NCBI GenBank assembly: GCA_945893365.1
Contig: CAMDED010000059.1
Span: 1-42,339, forward strand
Direction: 5' to 3'
Source: Candidatus Sulfopaludibacter sp. SbA3
GTDB lineage: Bacteria; Acidobacteriota; Terriglobia; Bryobacterales; Bryobacteraceae
DNA: 42,339 nt
Positions 26,213 through 39,264 of this stretch are shown here, piece after piece. Both the position numbers and the translations under genes were made by a program. The notes beneath the pieces are model-generated. The model was not told the DNA's origin. It did no database searches and was given only the letters and a program-made list of their open reading frames with translations. Numbering within the stretch: position 1 is the stretch's first letter; every line of letters starts with the position of its first letter.

Positions 26213-27129
26213 ATATGGCCTTTTCCGGCTAAAGCGCGGGCCGCGGCTTGAGCGGTATTGCAGTGAATCGTAATCGTATCTTCGACGTTTACCGAGTATC
26301 CACCGGCCAGGACCACGGCGACGCCCGCGCCTTTTCCCACGGCCGACTCGATCACGAGACGGTCACGGTCGAGCAGACCCTCGAAAGAAAGCGAGAGGCC
26401 GCCCAACTGGTCCTGGTAGAACGGATCGGCGCCGGCGACGTAGACCACAAGTTCGGGCCGGAAGTCCTCGAGGGCGGCCAGATATCCGTCGCGCAGTTTC
26501 GACATGTACTCCCCGTCGGGCGTGTTGTCGGCAAGGTGAATGTCGAGCGTGGAAGGAGGCTTCTCGGTTGGATAGTTGTCGAGCTGGTGAATCGACAGGG
26601 TGAAGACGGTTGGGTCGCCGGCGAAAATCGCGGCGGTGCCGTTGCCGTGATGGACGTCGCAATCGACCACCATGGCGCGCGCGATCCGGCCATCGGCCTG
26701 CAAACGGCGGATGGCGACGGCGATGTCGTTGATGGCGCAGAAGCCCTCGCCGTGTCCCGGGAAAGCGTGATGGAATCCGCCGCCGATGTTGTAACAGACG
26801 CCGTCTTCGAGCGCGCGTTGGGCGGCGAGCGTGGTGCCTCCGGCGGCAAGCCAGAAGGCGCGAACCATAGCGGGTGAATAGGGAATTTCGAGCTTCAGAA
26901 TGTCGAGGTATGTGAGGGTGCCGGTAGTCAGTTTTCGCACCCACACGCCGTCGTGAACGCGAAGGATGTCTTCCTCGGGCGCGGGGCTTGGACGGAGAAA
27001 ATCCTCGGGGCCGGCGATCCCGTTCTCGATCAGACGCTCCCGGACCAGACGGAACTTCTTCGAGGGAAAGACGTGCTGGCCAAGATTCAGGTCATAGCCA
27101 TCGTCATAGATATAGCGAAACGGAGACAT
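26209..27129 (-). CDS. Histone-deacetylase-family deacetylase (acetoin utilisation/HDAC-like)
   Basis: A 306-residue zinc-dependent deacetylase of the arginase/deacetylase fold. The catalytic His pair is GGGFHHA (H120, H121). The zinc ligands are D158 and H160 in DCDVHHGNGT and D235 in AGADPF, and the active-site Tyr is Y278 in AGGYS. All key residues of active HDACs are present. Bacterial relatives remove acetyl groups from polyamines, acetylated lysines or small amines. No signal peptide is seen, so it should be cytoplasmic. The stop overlaps the start of the heme-binding protein gene; co-transcription with an exported protein is odd. Confidence 0.88.
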   Translation of the reverse strand: MSPFRYIYDDGYDLNLGQHVFPSKKFRLVRERLIENGIAGPEDFLRPSPAPEEDILRVHDGVWVRKLTTGTLTYLDILKLEIPYSPAMVRAFWLAAGGTTLAAQRALEDGVCYNIGGGFHHAFPGHGEGFCAINDIAVAIRRLQADGRIARAMVVDCDVHHGNGTAAIFAGDPTVFTLSIHQLDNYPTEKPPSTLDIHLADNTPDGEYMSKLRDGYLAALEDFRPELVVYVAGADPFYQDQLGGLSLSFEGLLDRDRLVIESAVGKGAGVAVVLAGGYSVNVEDTITIHCNTAQAAARALAGKGHI

Positions 27130-27155
27130 GGAGGTGCGTTCTTCGACCGACTCCT

Positions 27156-27161
27156 ATTGTA
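27156..27161 (-). promoter_or_regulatory. Possible -10 box (TACAAT) for the deacetylase gene
   Basis: On the minus strand TACAAT lies 26 bp before the deacetylase ATG, a normal distance, followed by a CACCTCC stretch. No good -35 hexamer is seen 15-19 bp upstream, so only the -10 is supported. Confidence 0.3.
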
Positions 27162-27343
27162 GGCCGGTTCTTGAGGGCGGAAAGACGGTTGGAAAGGGGA
27201 CGGCACGGCGAAGGCGACCGCTGAACATGCCCGACAGGGCGGCGGAGGCTCCCACTCTGCCGGCGTGAAGTTTACCTGCCACGACGGTGCGCTGCCGCGG
27301 TTCGTATATGCGGAGACCTCGGCGCGAGGGCCTTAGCACAGGT

Positions 27344-27433
27344 TTAGCCAGCCGCCTTCCGCCGCTTCAGCCAGCGCCCGAGCGACTCCTGCGTCTCGCC
27401 GGACCTGCGGCCTTTTTTCGCCCCGTTCCTCAC
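27344..27433 (-). CDS. Tentative 29-residue basic peptide after the enolase-family gene
   Basis: A GTG at 27433 overlaps the stop of the enolase-superfamily gene (GTGA), and the frame gives a 29-residue peptide rich in Arg and Lys (for example RNGAKKGRRSG and GRWLKRRKAAG). The overlap matches the style of true gene junctions in this region. The short length means it could be chance. No family recognised. Confidence 0.25.
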   Translation of the reverse strand: MRNGAKKGRRSGETQESLGRWLKRRKAAG

Positions 27434-28680
27434 ACTTCCTTCGCCCCTTGCAACAGCCCGCGAATGTCCTTGATGCCCACGCCTGGGCCGCGCGGAATCG
27501 ACATCCTGCCGTCCTTCACCGTAATGCCCCCATCGAACCAACTGCCGTACTTCTCCGTTCCGAGTTTATACTCCTGGTATTTTCCGACGTCGGCCACGCA
27601 TGAGGCGAAATGCAGCATGTAGACGAAGCCGAACCCGCCCGAGATGTGGACCGTCGTCGGCATCTTCGCAGCCGCCGCCATCCGCGCCACCCGCATCGAC
27701 CGGATCATTCCGCCGTAATAATGCAAGTCGGGCTGTACGATATCGACGCCGCGATTCGCGATCATCCAGCGGAACCGCCATTCGCTGAATTCCTGCTCCC
27801 CGCCTGCGACCGGTATGGTCAGGGCGTCGGCCACCACTTTCGTTTCCTCCAACCGGTCGAACTCGCAGGGCTCCTCGAAGTACACGGCCCCGATCTCTTC
27901 AAGCATCCGGCCCACCTTGATCGCGTGCGGCGGATCGTACGAACTGTTCGAATCCGCGTGAATATCGAAGGCGTCGCCGAACGTCTTCCTGACAAGCGGA
28001 ATCAGCGTATCCGTGCGGCCCGGCATCGCGTCGGCGTTGCGGCTCATTCGTCCACCCACGCGAAACTTGAGCGCCTTCGCGCCCGATTGATCCACGAGCT
28101 TCTTGAGATACTCGATCTCCTCGGGCGGCGTGCTGTCGCGGCGGCCGCTCGCGACGTAGATGGGCACATCGCGGCGCACGATATCGCCCACCAGCGCGCC
28201 CATCGGCTTGTTCGCCACCCGGCCGAGCATGTCGAGAATCGCAAACTCCACCCACGCCTGCGGACTCCAGAGCGCGATGCCATACATCTTGTAATTGCTC
28301 TCGAAGCGGTAGAGCTCCCACAGCAGGTTGTCCAGATCACGCGCGTCCTTACCGATGAAGACGGGTATCACCAGCTCCTTCAGGATGCGGTCGAGAAAAT
28401 CCGCCCGCGGAGGGTTGGTTAGCGATACTCCCTCCGCGCCATCCTTCGAACGGACATGGATGAAGTATTCCTTGTCCTTCTTAAGCAGCTTGATGGACTC
28501 GATGATCACCGGCGCATTCAAGCCGTCGCGCTTCAGCACGGGAAGGGCGCAAATTCTCTCCAGATCCTGCGTGCCGGGACTCGCGGCCGGCTTCTTCGAC
28601 TTTGGCGCCGCCTTGTTCGCGGCAAATGCGGAGGACGCCGCGGCGCCGCCCGCTAGAAAGCTTCGTCTGCCGATGCTCAT
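27430..28680 (-). CDS. Tat-exported enolase-superfamily (mandelate racemase/muconate lactonizing) protein
   Basis: A 416-residue enolase-superfamily protein with a twin-arginine signal (RRSFLAGGAAASSAFA). After the N-terminal capping domain comes the TIM barrel: a Lys in ALKFRVGG near residue 205, metal ligands in DIHADSNSSYD (about 240-250), VYFEEPCE and AGGEQEFSEW, then HISGGFG. This fits dehydratase or racemase members acting on sugar acids or similar hydroxy-acids. A Tat signal on this fold is unusual, as most are cytoplasmic, but similar exported members occur in Planctomycetes and Acidobacteria. AGGAG precedes the ATG. It lies 12 bp after the GNAT gene. Confidence 0.85.
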   Translation of the reverse strand: MSIGRRSFLAGGAAASSAFAANKAAPKSKKPAASPGTQDLERICALPVLKRDGLNAPVIIESIKLLKKDKEYFIHVRSKDGAEGVSLTNPPRADFLDRILKELVIPVFIGKDARDLDNLLWELYRFESNYKMYGIALWSPQAWVEFAILDMLGRVANKPMGALVGDIVRRDVPIYVASGRRDSTPPEEIEYLKKLVDQSGAKALKFRVGGRMSRNADAMPGRTDTLIPLVRKTFGDAFDIHADSNSSYDPPHAIKVGRMLEEIGAVYFEEPCEFDRLEETKVVADALTIPVAGGEQEFSEWRFRWMIANRGVDIVQPDLHYYGGMIRSMRVARMAAAAKMPTTVHISGGFGFVYMLHFASCVADVGKYQEYKLGTEKYGSWFDGGITVKDGRMSIPRGPGVGIKDIRGLLQGAKEV

Positions 28681-28692
28681 GATATGCAGCTC

Positions 28693-29556
28693 CTAGAAAA
28701 GAATCGAGGGCATCCAGGCGCCCGAGGGTTCCCGGTACGGCCCCATCGCCATCAACGTTAGCACCTTAATGGCCCGCGCTCCCGCCTTCAACAGTTGCCG
28801 GTAGAGGTCCGTATTGCGCAGCGGGCAGAACACGAGAAGGGCGTCGGCGGGAGCAACGCGGGCGGCTTCGCGAATCAGCGTGAGCGCGTCGGCATTGTTC
28901 TCCGCAACGCCGAAACCGATGAATCCGGGAAGATAGAATCCCGCGGCCCGGCCGTCCCGCTCGCGAATCAACGTACAGGCGCCGCTTGCGAAATGCGCGC
29001 CCACCTCGTTGCGGCGGCTGACGCCGTAGTATTCGCGGGAAAGCCGCTCGACGGCGGGGAGGTCGGATTCGACAATTCCGCGAATTCCCGGATCGGGGGC
29101 TTCGGCCGCGGCCCCGGCGATCGCCATCAGCGCCACGGACTCCTTCACGTCGAATCCCATCGACGAATACAACGAGAGTGACGCCAGGTTGAAGGAATCC
29201 TGAACCAACCTGATCTGTTCGGAACCCTTGGCGCGCGCCTCGTCGACTGCCCACTGCATCAACCTGCGCCCCAGGCCGCGGCTCTGCGCCGCCGGGTCGA
29301 TGGTTATCGGGCCGACACCGGCGGCGTCATCGTGAATCGTGACGAAATTCGAGCCCAGGAGCTTCCCGTTCTCGATCGCGGCCACTCCGTGGACGTGCGA
29401 GCTTCCGGCCATCCAACCGATGATGGACTGCGCCGCTTCAATGGTTGGGATATCGAGCGGGAAGCCATGCGCGTCGCTAATTCCCTTGAACGCTTCGAAA
29501 CAGATGCGCCCAAGTTCGGGAACGTGAGGGGGTTCGGGATGCATGAACTCGATCAT
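28693..29556 (-). CDS. GNAT-family acetyltransferase, two GNAT-like domains
   Basis: A 287-residue protein with one clear GNAT domain (about residues 20-145) containing the acetyl-CoA loop in SRGLGRRLMQWAVDEA (about 92-107) and the SLYSSMGFDV strand. A second, weaker GNAT-like half (about 155-285) lacks a clear acetyl-CoA loop; it has FYLPGFIGFG and LLVFCPLRN. Double-GNAT proteins often acetylate an amine with one half while the other is degenerate. The substrate is unknown. AAGGA precedes the ATG. It is co-directional with the mutarotase-like gene (15 bp upstream) and the enolase-superfamily gene (12 bp downstream). Confidence 0.8.
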   Translation of the reverse strand: MIEFMHPEPPHVPELGRICFEAFKGISDAHGFPLDIPTIEAAQSIIGWMAGSSHVHGVAAIENGKLLGSNFVTIHDDAAGVGPITIDPAAQSRGLGRRLMQWAVDEARAKGSEQIRLVQDSFNLASLSLYSSMGFDVKESVALMAIAGAAAEAPDPGIRGIVESDLPAVERLSREYYGVSRRNEVGAHFASGACTLIRERDGRAAGFYLPGFIGFGVAENNADALTLIREAARVAPADALLVFCPLRNTDLYRQLLKAGARAIKVLTLMAMGPYREPSGAWMPSILF

Positions 29557-29571
29557 GTTTTCCTTCGAGGA

Positions 29572-30612
29572 TTACGGTTTGGGCAATGTGTAGAACTCGT
29601 AACCGATCGTCCATTTCGTCTCCTTACCCGGCTCGACGCTCAGGTCGATGTAGGGCTCCGGGCAAAAGGTGGTTCGAATGGACCAGTAGACCAGCTTCGC
29701 GAGCGGTCTGTCGCCCGTGATGCGCACGCCCGTGCCGGCCTTGCGGTTCTCGAGACGGAAGTCGTAGTCGCGCGACGTATCGCCGAATCCCCCGATCTCG
29801 GTGAAGACGCTCTGGCCTTTCTCCAGCTCCTTCACGTAGACGAGCCGGTCCCCGCGCACTTCGGCAAGGCCTTTCAGATCCTTCGTTGGGCGCCCCTCAA
29901 AAGGCAATTTGACCACGGAGCCGGGACCCGTGGGCTGTCCATCCATGACGAAGAAGTTGTGGTTGTACATGGCCGTTTCGATGGTCTTGCGGCCGGTGTT
30001 CCGCAGCGAGTGTTCGAGCGTCATGACGGGCTGGTCTTTGGCGAGACGCACCGTTTTCCGGTACTCGTAGGAGTAGCCGTTGACGCCTGCTAGCTGGTGG
30101 ACAAACTCGATCCAATCCGCGCCTTTGCGGACGGTCCATTTGCCGGGATCGATGATATCGTAGGTCTTGAAGCCCTGGTAGGACGGCTCGGCGGGTTTGC
30201 GAACGACGCCGACGCCGATGCGGATGAAACCCTCGCCCGTCTTCGCTTCGTCGTAGCCGAGCCCCGCGCCGCCCGTGCGGTATTCCTCCACCGCTCCGCT
30301 GATTGCGTCGTGCGTCTTGGGATCGTATTTCTCGAACCACGGGCCGAAGTACTCGTGGCCCCGATAGCGAAGGCTGTAGGTGACGCCCGACCAGTCGAAC
30401 CGGGTGCCTTGATAGTAGCCGTCCTTGGCGTCGGGCAGATAAAACTTTGCGTCGATGACGCCGTTTGAAATGGCGGCTTCCGGAAAACCGGCGGCAGCGG
30501 CAAGAAACGGCACGCAAAGGGCGCACGTGAGAAGGAAGATCCGCTCCGACGAGGGGCGAAACCGCCCCTTTTGAGGCGTTATTATTCCGATTGCAGGAAT
30601 TAGCAGATTCAA
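29572..30612 (-). CDS. Exported mutarotase-like (galactose mutarotase fold) protein, unknown substrate
   Basis: A 346-residue protein with a signal peptide (RIFLLTCALCVPFLAAAAG) and a beta-rich body that resembles aldose-1-epimerase-like proteins: EYRKTVRLAKDQPVMTLEHS with LRNTGRKTIETAMYNHNFF, and IRTTFCPEPYIDLSVEPG near the end. I propose the TTG at 30612 because GAGG sits at the right distance; no ATG lies closer than 30669 in frame. The long charged n-region before the hydrophobic core is unusual. A perfect hairpin (30552-30569) falls inside the first codons. The family is recognised only by fold-level resemblance, so the function is uncertain. Confidence 0.65.
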   Translation of the reverse strand: MNLLIPAIGIITPQKGRFRPSSERIFLLTCALCVPFLAAAAGFPEAAISNGVIDAKFYLPDAKDGYYQGTRFDWSGVTYSLRYRGHEYFGPWFEKYDPKTHDAISGAVEEYRTGGAGLGYDEAKTGEGFIRIGVGVVRKPAEPSYQGFKTYDIIDPGKWTVRKGADWIEFVHQLAGVNGYSYEYRKTVRLAKDQPVMTLEHSLRNTGRKTIETAMYNHNFFVMDGQPTGPGSVVKLPFEGRPTKDLKGLAEVRGDRLVYVKELEKGQSVFTEIGGFGDTSRDYDFRLENRKAGTGVRITGDRPLAKLVYWSIRTTFCPEPYIDLSVEPGKETKWTIGYEFYTLPKP

Positions 30613-30697
30613 AAGTTGCCTCGCTTCGCGCAGAGTGGTCCCTCCCGCGCACGGGTTAGTATATCTCACCCGGCTATTCCGCCACGCGCGACCCGTG

Positions 30698-30703
30698 TAT
30701 AGT
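30698..30703 (+). promoter_or_regulatory. Possible -10 box (TATAGT) of the PSCyt1/DUF1501/MauG operon
   Basis: TATAGT lies 9 bp before the proposed ATG at 30713, which would make an almost leaderless message. A similar very short leader is suggested for dnaE. The -35 position is not convincing. Confidence 0.4.
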
Positions 30704-30712
30704 ATCCTTCAG

Positions 30713-33325
<2,613 letters not shown>

Positions 33326-33326
33326 C

Positions 33327-34730
33327 ATGACGCGCCGCGACTTTCTCACTCAGTCGTACATCGGACTTGGCGGTATCGCGGCGTCTCATTTGCTCGCCGA
33401 GGGCAATCAGCCAAATCCGCTTGCGCCGCGGCCGCGGCATCTCCCGGCGAAGGCGAAACGCTGTATCTTCCTGTTTATGGAAGGCGGCGTGAGCCAGATG
33501 GATTTGTTCGAGTATCGTCCGGCGCTCGAAAAGTTCGCCGGTAAGCAGATTCCGAAGCCTTCGGGAACGGTGGGCGAAATCGCGACGTTTTCCGCCGCGC
33601 CCAATCGCGTAATTCCCGCGCCTTTCAAGTTCACCCGCCACGGGCAATCGGGCCGATGGATGACGGAGCTGCTGCCCAGCATGTCGCGAACCGTCGACGA
33701 CATGGCGTTCATCCACGGCATCAAGGTCGATAACAACAACCACGGGCCTGCGGTGTATCACACGCTGACGGGCAACATGTTCCCCGGCAGCGCGTCGGTC
33801 GGCGCATGGGTGACTTACGGACTGGGCAGCGAGAATCAGAATCTGCCCGGCTTCATCGTGCTGGGGGACCGGCGGGGCGCGCCCATCGGCGGATCGTCGG
33901 TTTGGGGCAACGGCTTTCTGCCGGCGGCCTATCAGGGCACGATATTCCGTCCGGGCGACACGCCGATCGTCGATCTGCGTCCGCGCGCGGGCGTTACGCC
34001 ACAACAGCAGCGCGGCGAACTCGATCTTCTGCAATGGTTCAATGGAAAGCACGCGGCCGAGCGATCGGACCGCGGCGAGCTCGAAGCCCGAATTGCCGCC
34101 TATGAACTGGCTTTCCGGATGCAGACGGAAGCGCCGGAATTGGTCGACCTAAAGAGCGAGACCGAGGCTACCAGGAAACTGTATGGGCTGGACGACCCGG
34201 TGTCCGAGCCCTTCGGACGGCAATGTCTTCTCGCCCGGCGGATGGTGGAGCGCGGCGTGCGCTTCGTGATGGCGCTGCACGGCGCGGGCGGCGACCGCTG
34301 GGACGATCACGGCGATATCAAGGGCCGCATTCCGAAACACTGTAAGGAAGTCGACTTGCCGGTCGGCGGCCTGCTGGCCGATTTGAAGGCCCGCGGATTG
34401 CTCGATGAGACGCTGGTGGTGTGGGCTTCGGAAATGGGCCGGACGCCGTTCGACAATAACCTTATTACGGACAAGCCTGGGCGCGACCACAATCAATACG
34501 GTCTGGTGGTATGGATGGCGGGCGGAGGCATCAAGCCGGGCGCGACCTTCGGCGAAACGGACGATTTCGGATTGAAGAGCGCGGGCGAGCCGATTCCGCT
34601 GCGCGACGTCCATGCGACCATCCTGCGCCTGATGGGTCTCGATCAGGACCGCCTCACCTACCTGCATGCCGGAAGATACAAGAAGCTCACCGACATCGGC
34701 GGGCGCGTGATCGGCGAAGTATTGAGCTGA
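33327..34730 (+). CDS. Tat-exported DUF1501 protein (second copy)
   Basis: A 467-residue DUF1501 protein with a twin-arginine signal TRRDFLTQSYIGLGG at the very start. The alkaline-phosphatase-like core shows FLFMEGGVSQMDLFE near residue 50 and GRTPFDNNLI followed by GRDHNQYG, a metal-site region like that of the minus-strand copy. The ATG begins 1 bp after the preceding stop; a TTG at 33318 could give an 8-bp overlap instead. It is only distantly similar to the DUF1501 protein at 16.4-17.8 kb, so this is not a recent duplication. The biochemical role of DUF1501 is unproven. Confidence 0.9.
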   Translation: MTRRDFLTQSYIGLGGIAASHLLAEGNQPNPLAPRPRHLPAKAKRCIFLFMEGGVSQMDLFEYRPALEKFAGKQIPKPSGTVGEIATFSAAPNRVIPAPFKFTRHGQSGRWMTELLPSMSRTVDDMAFIHGIKVDNNNHGPAVYHTLTGNMFPGSASVGAWVTYGLGSENQNLPGFIVLGDRRGAPIGGSSVWGNGFLPAAYQGTIFRPGDTPIVDLRPRAGVTPQQQRGELDLLQWFNGKHAAERSDRGELEARIAAYELAFRMQTEAPELVDLKSETEATRKLYGLDDPVSEPFGRQCLLARRMVERGVRFVMALHGAGGDRWDDHGDIKGRIPKHCKEVDLPVGGLLADLKARGLLDETLVVWASEMGRTPFDNNLITDKPGRDHNQYGLVVWMAGGGIKPGATFGETDDFGLKSAGEPIPLRDVHATILRLMGLDQDRLTYLHAGRYKKLTDIGGRVIGEVLS

Positions 34731-34757
34731 CGGCGCCTTGGCGCGTGGAGTTCGGTA

Positions 34758-36626
<1,869 letters not shown>

Positions 36627-36710
36627 GGCACCGGGCGGCCGCATCCAGCGAAAGAGGACCTGGCGGACTTGGCTGGGGCCGCGCGGCCGGTGAGCGAGCG
36701 CCGGGCTCTG

Positions 36711-36746
36711 TTTTACAAGACCTTGTTTTACAAGACTTTTACAAAT
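36711..36746 (+). repeat. Direct repeats TTTTACAAGA upstream of the winged-helix regulator
   Basis: TTTTACAAGA occurs at 36711-36720 and 36726-36735, and TTTTACAAAT at 36737-36746. Starts are 15 and 11 bp apart. The first two could be a 15-bp tandem duplication (both copies are embedded in similar flanks), but the third copy stands 11 bp on, the spacing favoured by OmpR-type winged-helix proteins. The regulator gene begins 67 bp downstream. The same core recurs upstream of the efflux adaptor. Confidence 0.6.
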
Positions 36747-36812
36747 CCATCACGACTCCATAGCGCGTCTCCCTTAGGATGAACAGTGCGATCCAAATTG
36801 GGAGGTTCGTCC

Positions 36813-37199
36813 ATGAGTTTCTCGCCGCTTCAGGTACCGACCTTAAAGTACCAGGATGTTCACCTACAGATCGATACGGATCGAGTGAGTGTGAACCTCG
36901 ACAACGCCCCATTAACGCTGACTCGCAAGGAGTTCCAACTCCTGGCCTTGCTCGTGAGAAACGCCGGTCAGGTGGTTTCGAGGGAAGAGCTTCTGTGGAG
37001 CGTCTGGAGCTACTCGACCGACGTAAAGACACGCACTCTCGACGTGCACATCCGCCGGCTTCGCCAAAAGCTTGAACTGGCCGATCCGCGGTACATCGAG
37101 ACCGTTTTTGGAATTGGCTATCGCTTTCAGCCGAGCAGCTCTGAATCCCACGACGGCCACAAGGGATTCCGCGCGCATTACGCCGCAGCCGCCGTATAG
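36813..37199 (+). CDS. Stand-alone OmpR/PhoB-type winged-helix DNA-binding protein
   Basis: A 128-residue transcription regulator consisting of only the Trans_reg_C winged-helix domain, without the receiver domain of normal response regulators. Visible elements are LTLTRKEFQLLALLVRNAG, then VVSREELLWSVW, the recognition helix RTLDVHIRRLRQKL, and the wing ETVFGIGYRF. GGGAGG precedes the ATG at 36813 at good spacing; an upstream GTG at 36786 is less likely. With no phosphorylation site, activity would be set by expression level, a ligand or a partner. Direct repeats upstream suggest autoregulation, and the same repeats at 41.38 kb suggest a second target (inference). Confidence 0.85.
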   Translation: MSFSPLQVPTLKYQDVHLQIDTDRVSVNLDNAPLTLTRKEFQLLALLVRNAGQVVSREELLWSVWSYSTDVKTRTLDVHIRRLRQKLELADPRYIETVFGIGYRFQPSSSESHDGHKGFRAHYAAAAV

Positions 37200-37263
37200 C
37201 GACCGGCAGGTCGCGAAAACTATCGTGCGAATTTAGGTTCGCCGGAGCACTACATGTGTATCG

Positions 37264-39264
37264 ATGATAATTTCGGCGATATGCATGCTCCTGCAGGCCG
37301 GCGCCCCACACGCGGAGAAAGCCCTCAACCCCGGCTATGGCCCGCTGACGAAAGCCTACGAGTCCTTGCGCGCCAAGGATTATGCGTCCGCAATCTCGTC
37401 TTTCAACCGGGCGATTGAGGTCTCTCCCCTCCGGGCGGGCATCCGCAAAGACTTGGCCTATACCTACCTTAAAACCGGGGAAGCGGAACTCGCGCGTTTT
37501 CAGTTTGGCGAGGCCATGCGACTGGATCCAAATGACTTCCACGTCGCACTTGAGTACGCCTTTCTATGTTTTGAGGCCCGCGAACAGGCCAATTCGCGAA
37601 AGGCGGAAGCGCGCAGGATCTTCGACCGCATTCGATCCGCCGGCGACCCGGCGTCGCGCTCGACCGCCGAACGGGCGCTCAGGAACATCGACGATCCACT
37701 GAAAGCGGGCATCGCCCGGTGGCTCGAGGCCCTAACGCTGTCTTCAAGCAACTTCAGCGCCCACCATGAATTGGCAACGCTATTCGAGCGGAGAGATGAC
37801 CTTGAAAATGCAGCCGAGCACTACTTGAAAGCCTGGCGGCTGCGGCCGGAGAGGAAGAGCGTTCTGCTCGACCTCGGGCGAACCTGGAAGTCCCTCAACC
37901 GCGTCGAAGACGCCAACTCCGCGCTTCTGGCCGCTTCAAGGGGGGGAGAACCTCGCGCCGCCGAGGCCGCACGCGAACTACTGCCCGCCCGCTATCCGTA
38001 TGTCTATGAATTCGAAAAGGCGCTTCAACTCGACCCCGGGAACGTGGAACTTCGCCGGGAGTTGGGGTACCTGCAGCTCAAAATGAACCATCCCGCCGAA
38101 GCCGAGCGGCAGTTTCGCGCCATCACCCAGCAGTCCCCAGAAGACCTCCTCTCCGCGGCGCAGCTCGGCTTTCTTTTTCTCGCCCGGAAGGATCTCGCCG
38201 GGGCCATGCCCCTGCTCGACCGGGTGTTGGCCGGAAAGGATGAGGAGCTTTCGAACCGCGTCCGGGCGGCGTTGGGCATGCCTCAGAACCTGAGGGAGCG
38301 TCCCGAAACCCCACGGTCGGCGGTAACCGCAGAGGCGCGCGTGATGGCGGAACGCAGCATTCAGGCGGGATACATGAAGGACGCGCTACGGTACCTCACC
38401 ATCGCGCACGAATCCGACCCGGTGGATTTCGAGGTCATGCTCAAGCTCGGCTGGACTCACAACACCCTGAAGAATGATGGGGATGCCATCCGCTGGTTCG
38501 CGCTTGCGAAGAGGAGCCCGGACCCGAAGGTGGCTCAGGAAGCGGGAAAAGCCTATTCGAATCTCCGCCCCGCGCTCGCCCGAGTCCGTACGACCGGATG
38601 GATATTTCCCGTCTTTTCCTCGCGCTGGAAAGACGTGTTTTCCTACGGCCAGATCAAGGCTGAACTCAAGCTCGGAAAGCTCCCCTTCCGCCCCTATATT
38701 TCCACGCGATTCATCGGAGACCTCCGCCGCACGACGGGCGGCCCGCTTCCGCAGTACCTCTCCGAGAGCGCTTTCATCGTGGGCCTTGGCGTCGCCACGA
38801 ACCACTGGCGCGGCGCCATGGCCTGGGCCGAAGCCGGCACGGCGATCGGCTACCTGAACCACCAGATGCTACCCGATTATCGCGGCGGCGTCGCCTGGGC
38901 CAGAAGTTTTGGCACCCCCCTAGGCGGCGAGTCCCCGGGTGCGTTCTACGAGACGACTGCCGACGGCGTATATATCAGCCGGTTCGGCAAGGATTTCCTC
39001 GCGATCTCGCAGCACCGCCTGGGCTACAGCTTCTCGGCCCTCCCCGTCCAGATCTACTGGAACGGCAACGCGACCATCGATGCGCGCCGCCAGTACTGGG
39101 CAAATTTTGCCGAGTCCGGTCCCGGAATCCGATTCCGGCTGCCGAGCCCCCTCCTGCTGTCCGTCAGCTTCCTGCGAGGCGTCTATTTTGTGAACGGCGG
39201 GAATCCGCGCGGCCCCAACTTCTTCGACGTGCGCGCCGGATTCTGGTATGCTTTCACTCACTAG
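37264..39264 (+). CDS. TPR protein with C-terminal outer-membrane barrel (NfrA/PgaA/BcsC-like layout)
   Basis: A 666-residue exported protein. A short signal peptide is followed by about eleven TPR-type repeats (residues 22-435; for example YESLRAKDYASAISSFNRAI, LGYLQLKMNHPAEAERQF). From about 445 a beta-rich region of alternating aromatic strands (WIFPVFSSRWKDVFSYG, FRPYISTRFIGDLR) runs to the C-terminal aromatic FWYAFTH. TPR plus barrel is the plan of outer membrane exporters in exopolysaccharide systems such as PgaA, BcsC and PelB, and of the phage N4 receptor NfrA. It starts 64 bp after the regulator and overlaps the next gene by 17 bp. The barrel assignment is by pattern only. Confidence 0.7.
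   Translation: MIISAICMLLQAGAPHAEKALNPGYGPLTKAYESLRAKDYASAISSFNRAIEVSPLRAGIRKDLAYTYLKTGEAELARFQFGEAMRLDPNDFHVALEYAFLCFEAREQANSRKAEARRIFDRIRSAGDPASRSTAERALRNIDDPLKAGIARWLEALTLSSSNFSAHHELATLFERRDDLENAAEHYLKAWRLRPERKSVLLDLGRTWKSLNRVEDANSALLAASRGGEPRAAEAARELLPARYPYVYEFEKALQLDPGNVELRRELGYLQLKMNHPAEAERQFRAITQQSPEDLLSAAQLGFLFLARKDLAGAMPLLDRVLAGKDEELSNRVRAALGMPQNLRERPETPRSAVTAEARVMAERSIQAGYMKDALRYLTIAHESDPVDFEVMLKLGWTHNTLKNDGDAIRWFALAKRSPDPKVAQEAGKAYSNLRPALARVRTTGWIFPVFSSRWKDVFSYGQIKAELKLGKLPFRPYISTRFIGDLRRTTGGPLPQYLSESAFIVGLGVATNHWRGAMAWAEAGTAIGYLNHQMLPDYRGGVAWARSFGTPLGGESPGAFYETTADGVYISRFGKDFLAISQHRLGYSFSALPVQIYWNGNATIDARRQYWANFAESGPGIRFRLPSPLLLSVSFLRGVYFVNGGNPRGPNFFDVRAGFWYAFTH

Noticed and set aside
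30552-30572. Perfect 7-bp hairpin AGGGGCG/CGCCCCT with TTTT after it, looking like a terminator on the plus strand
   Set aside because: It lies inside the proposed first codons of the mutarotase-like gene and no plus-strand gene ends before it, so it is more likely chance or a translation-start structure. If the true start lies downstream, the call would change.
36677-36688. 12-bp palindrome GGCCGCGCGGCC
   Set aside because: Only C and G, expected by chance in GC-rich sequence, with no T run or partner.
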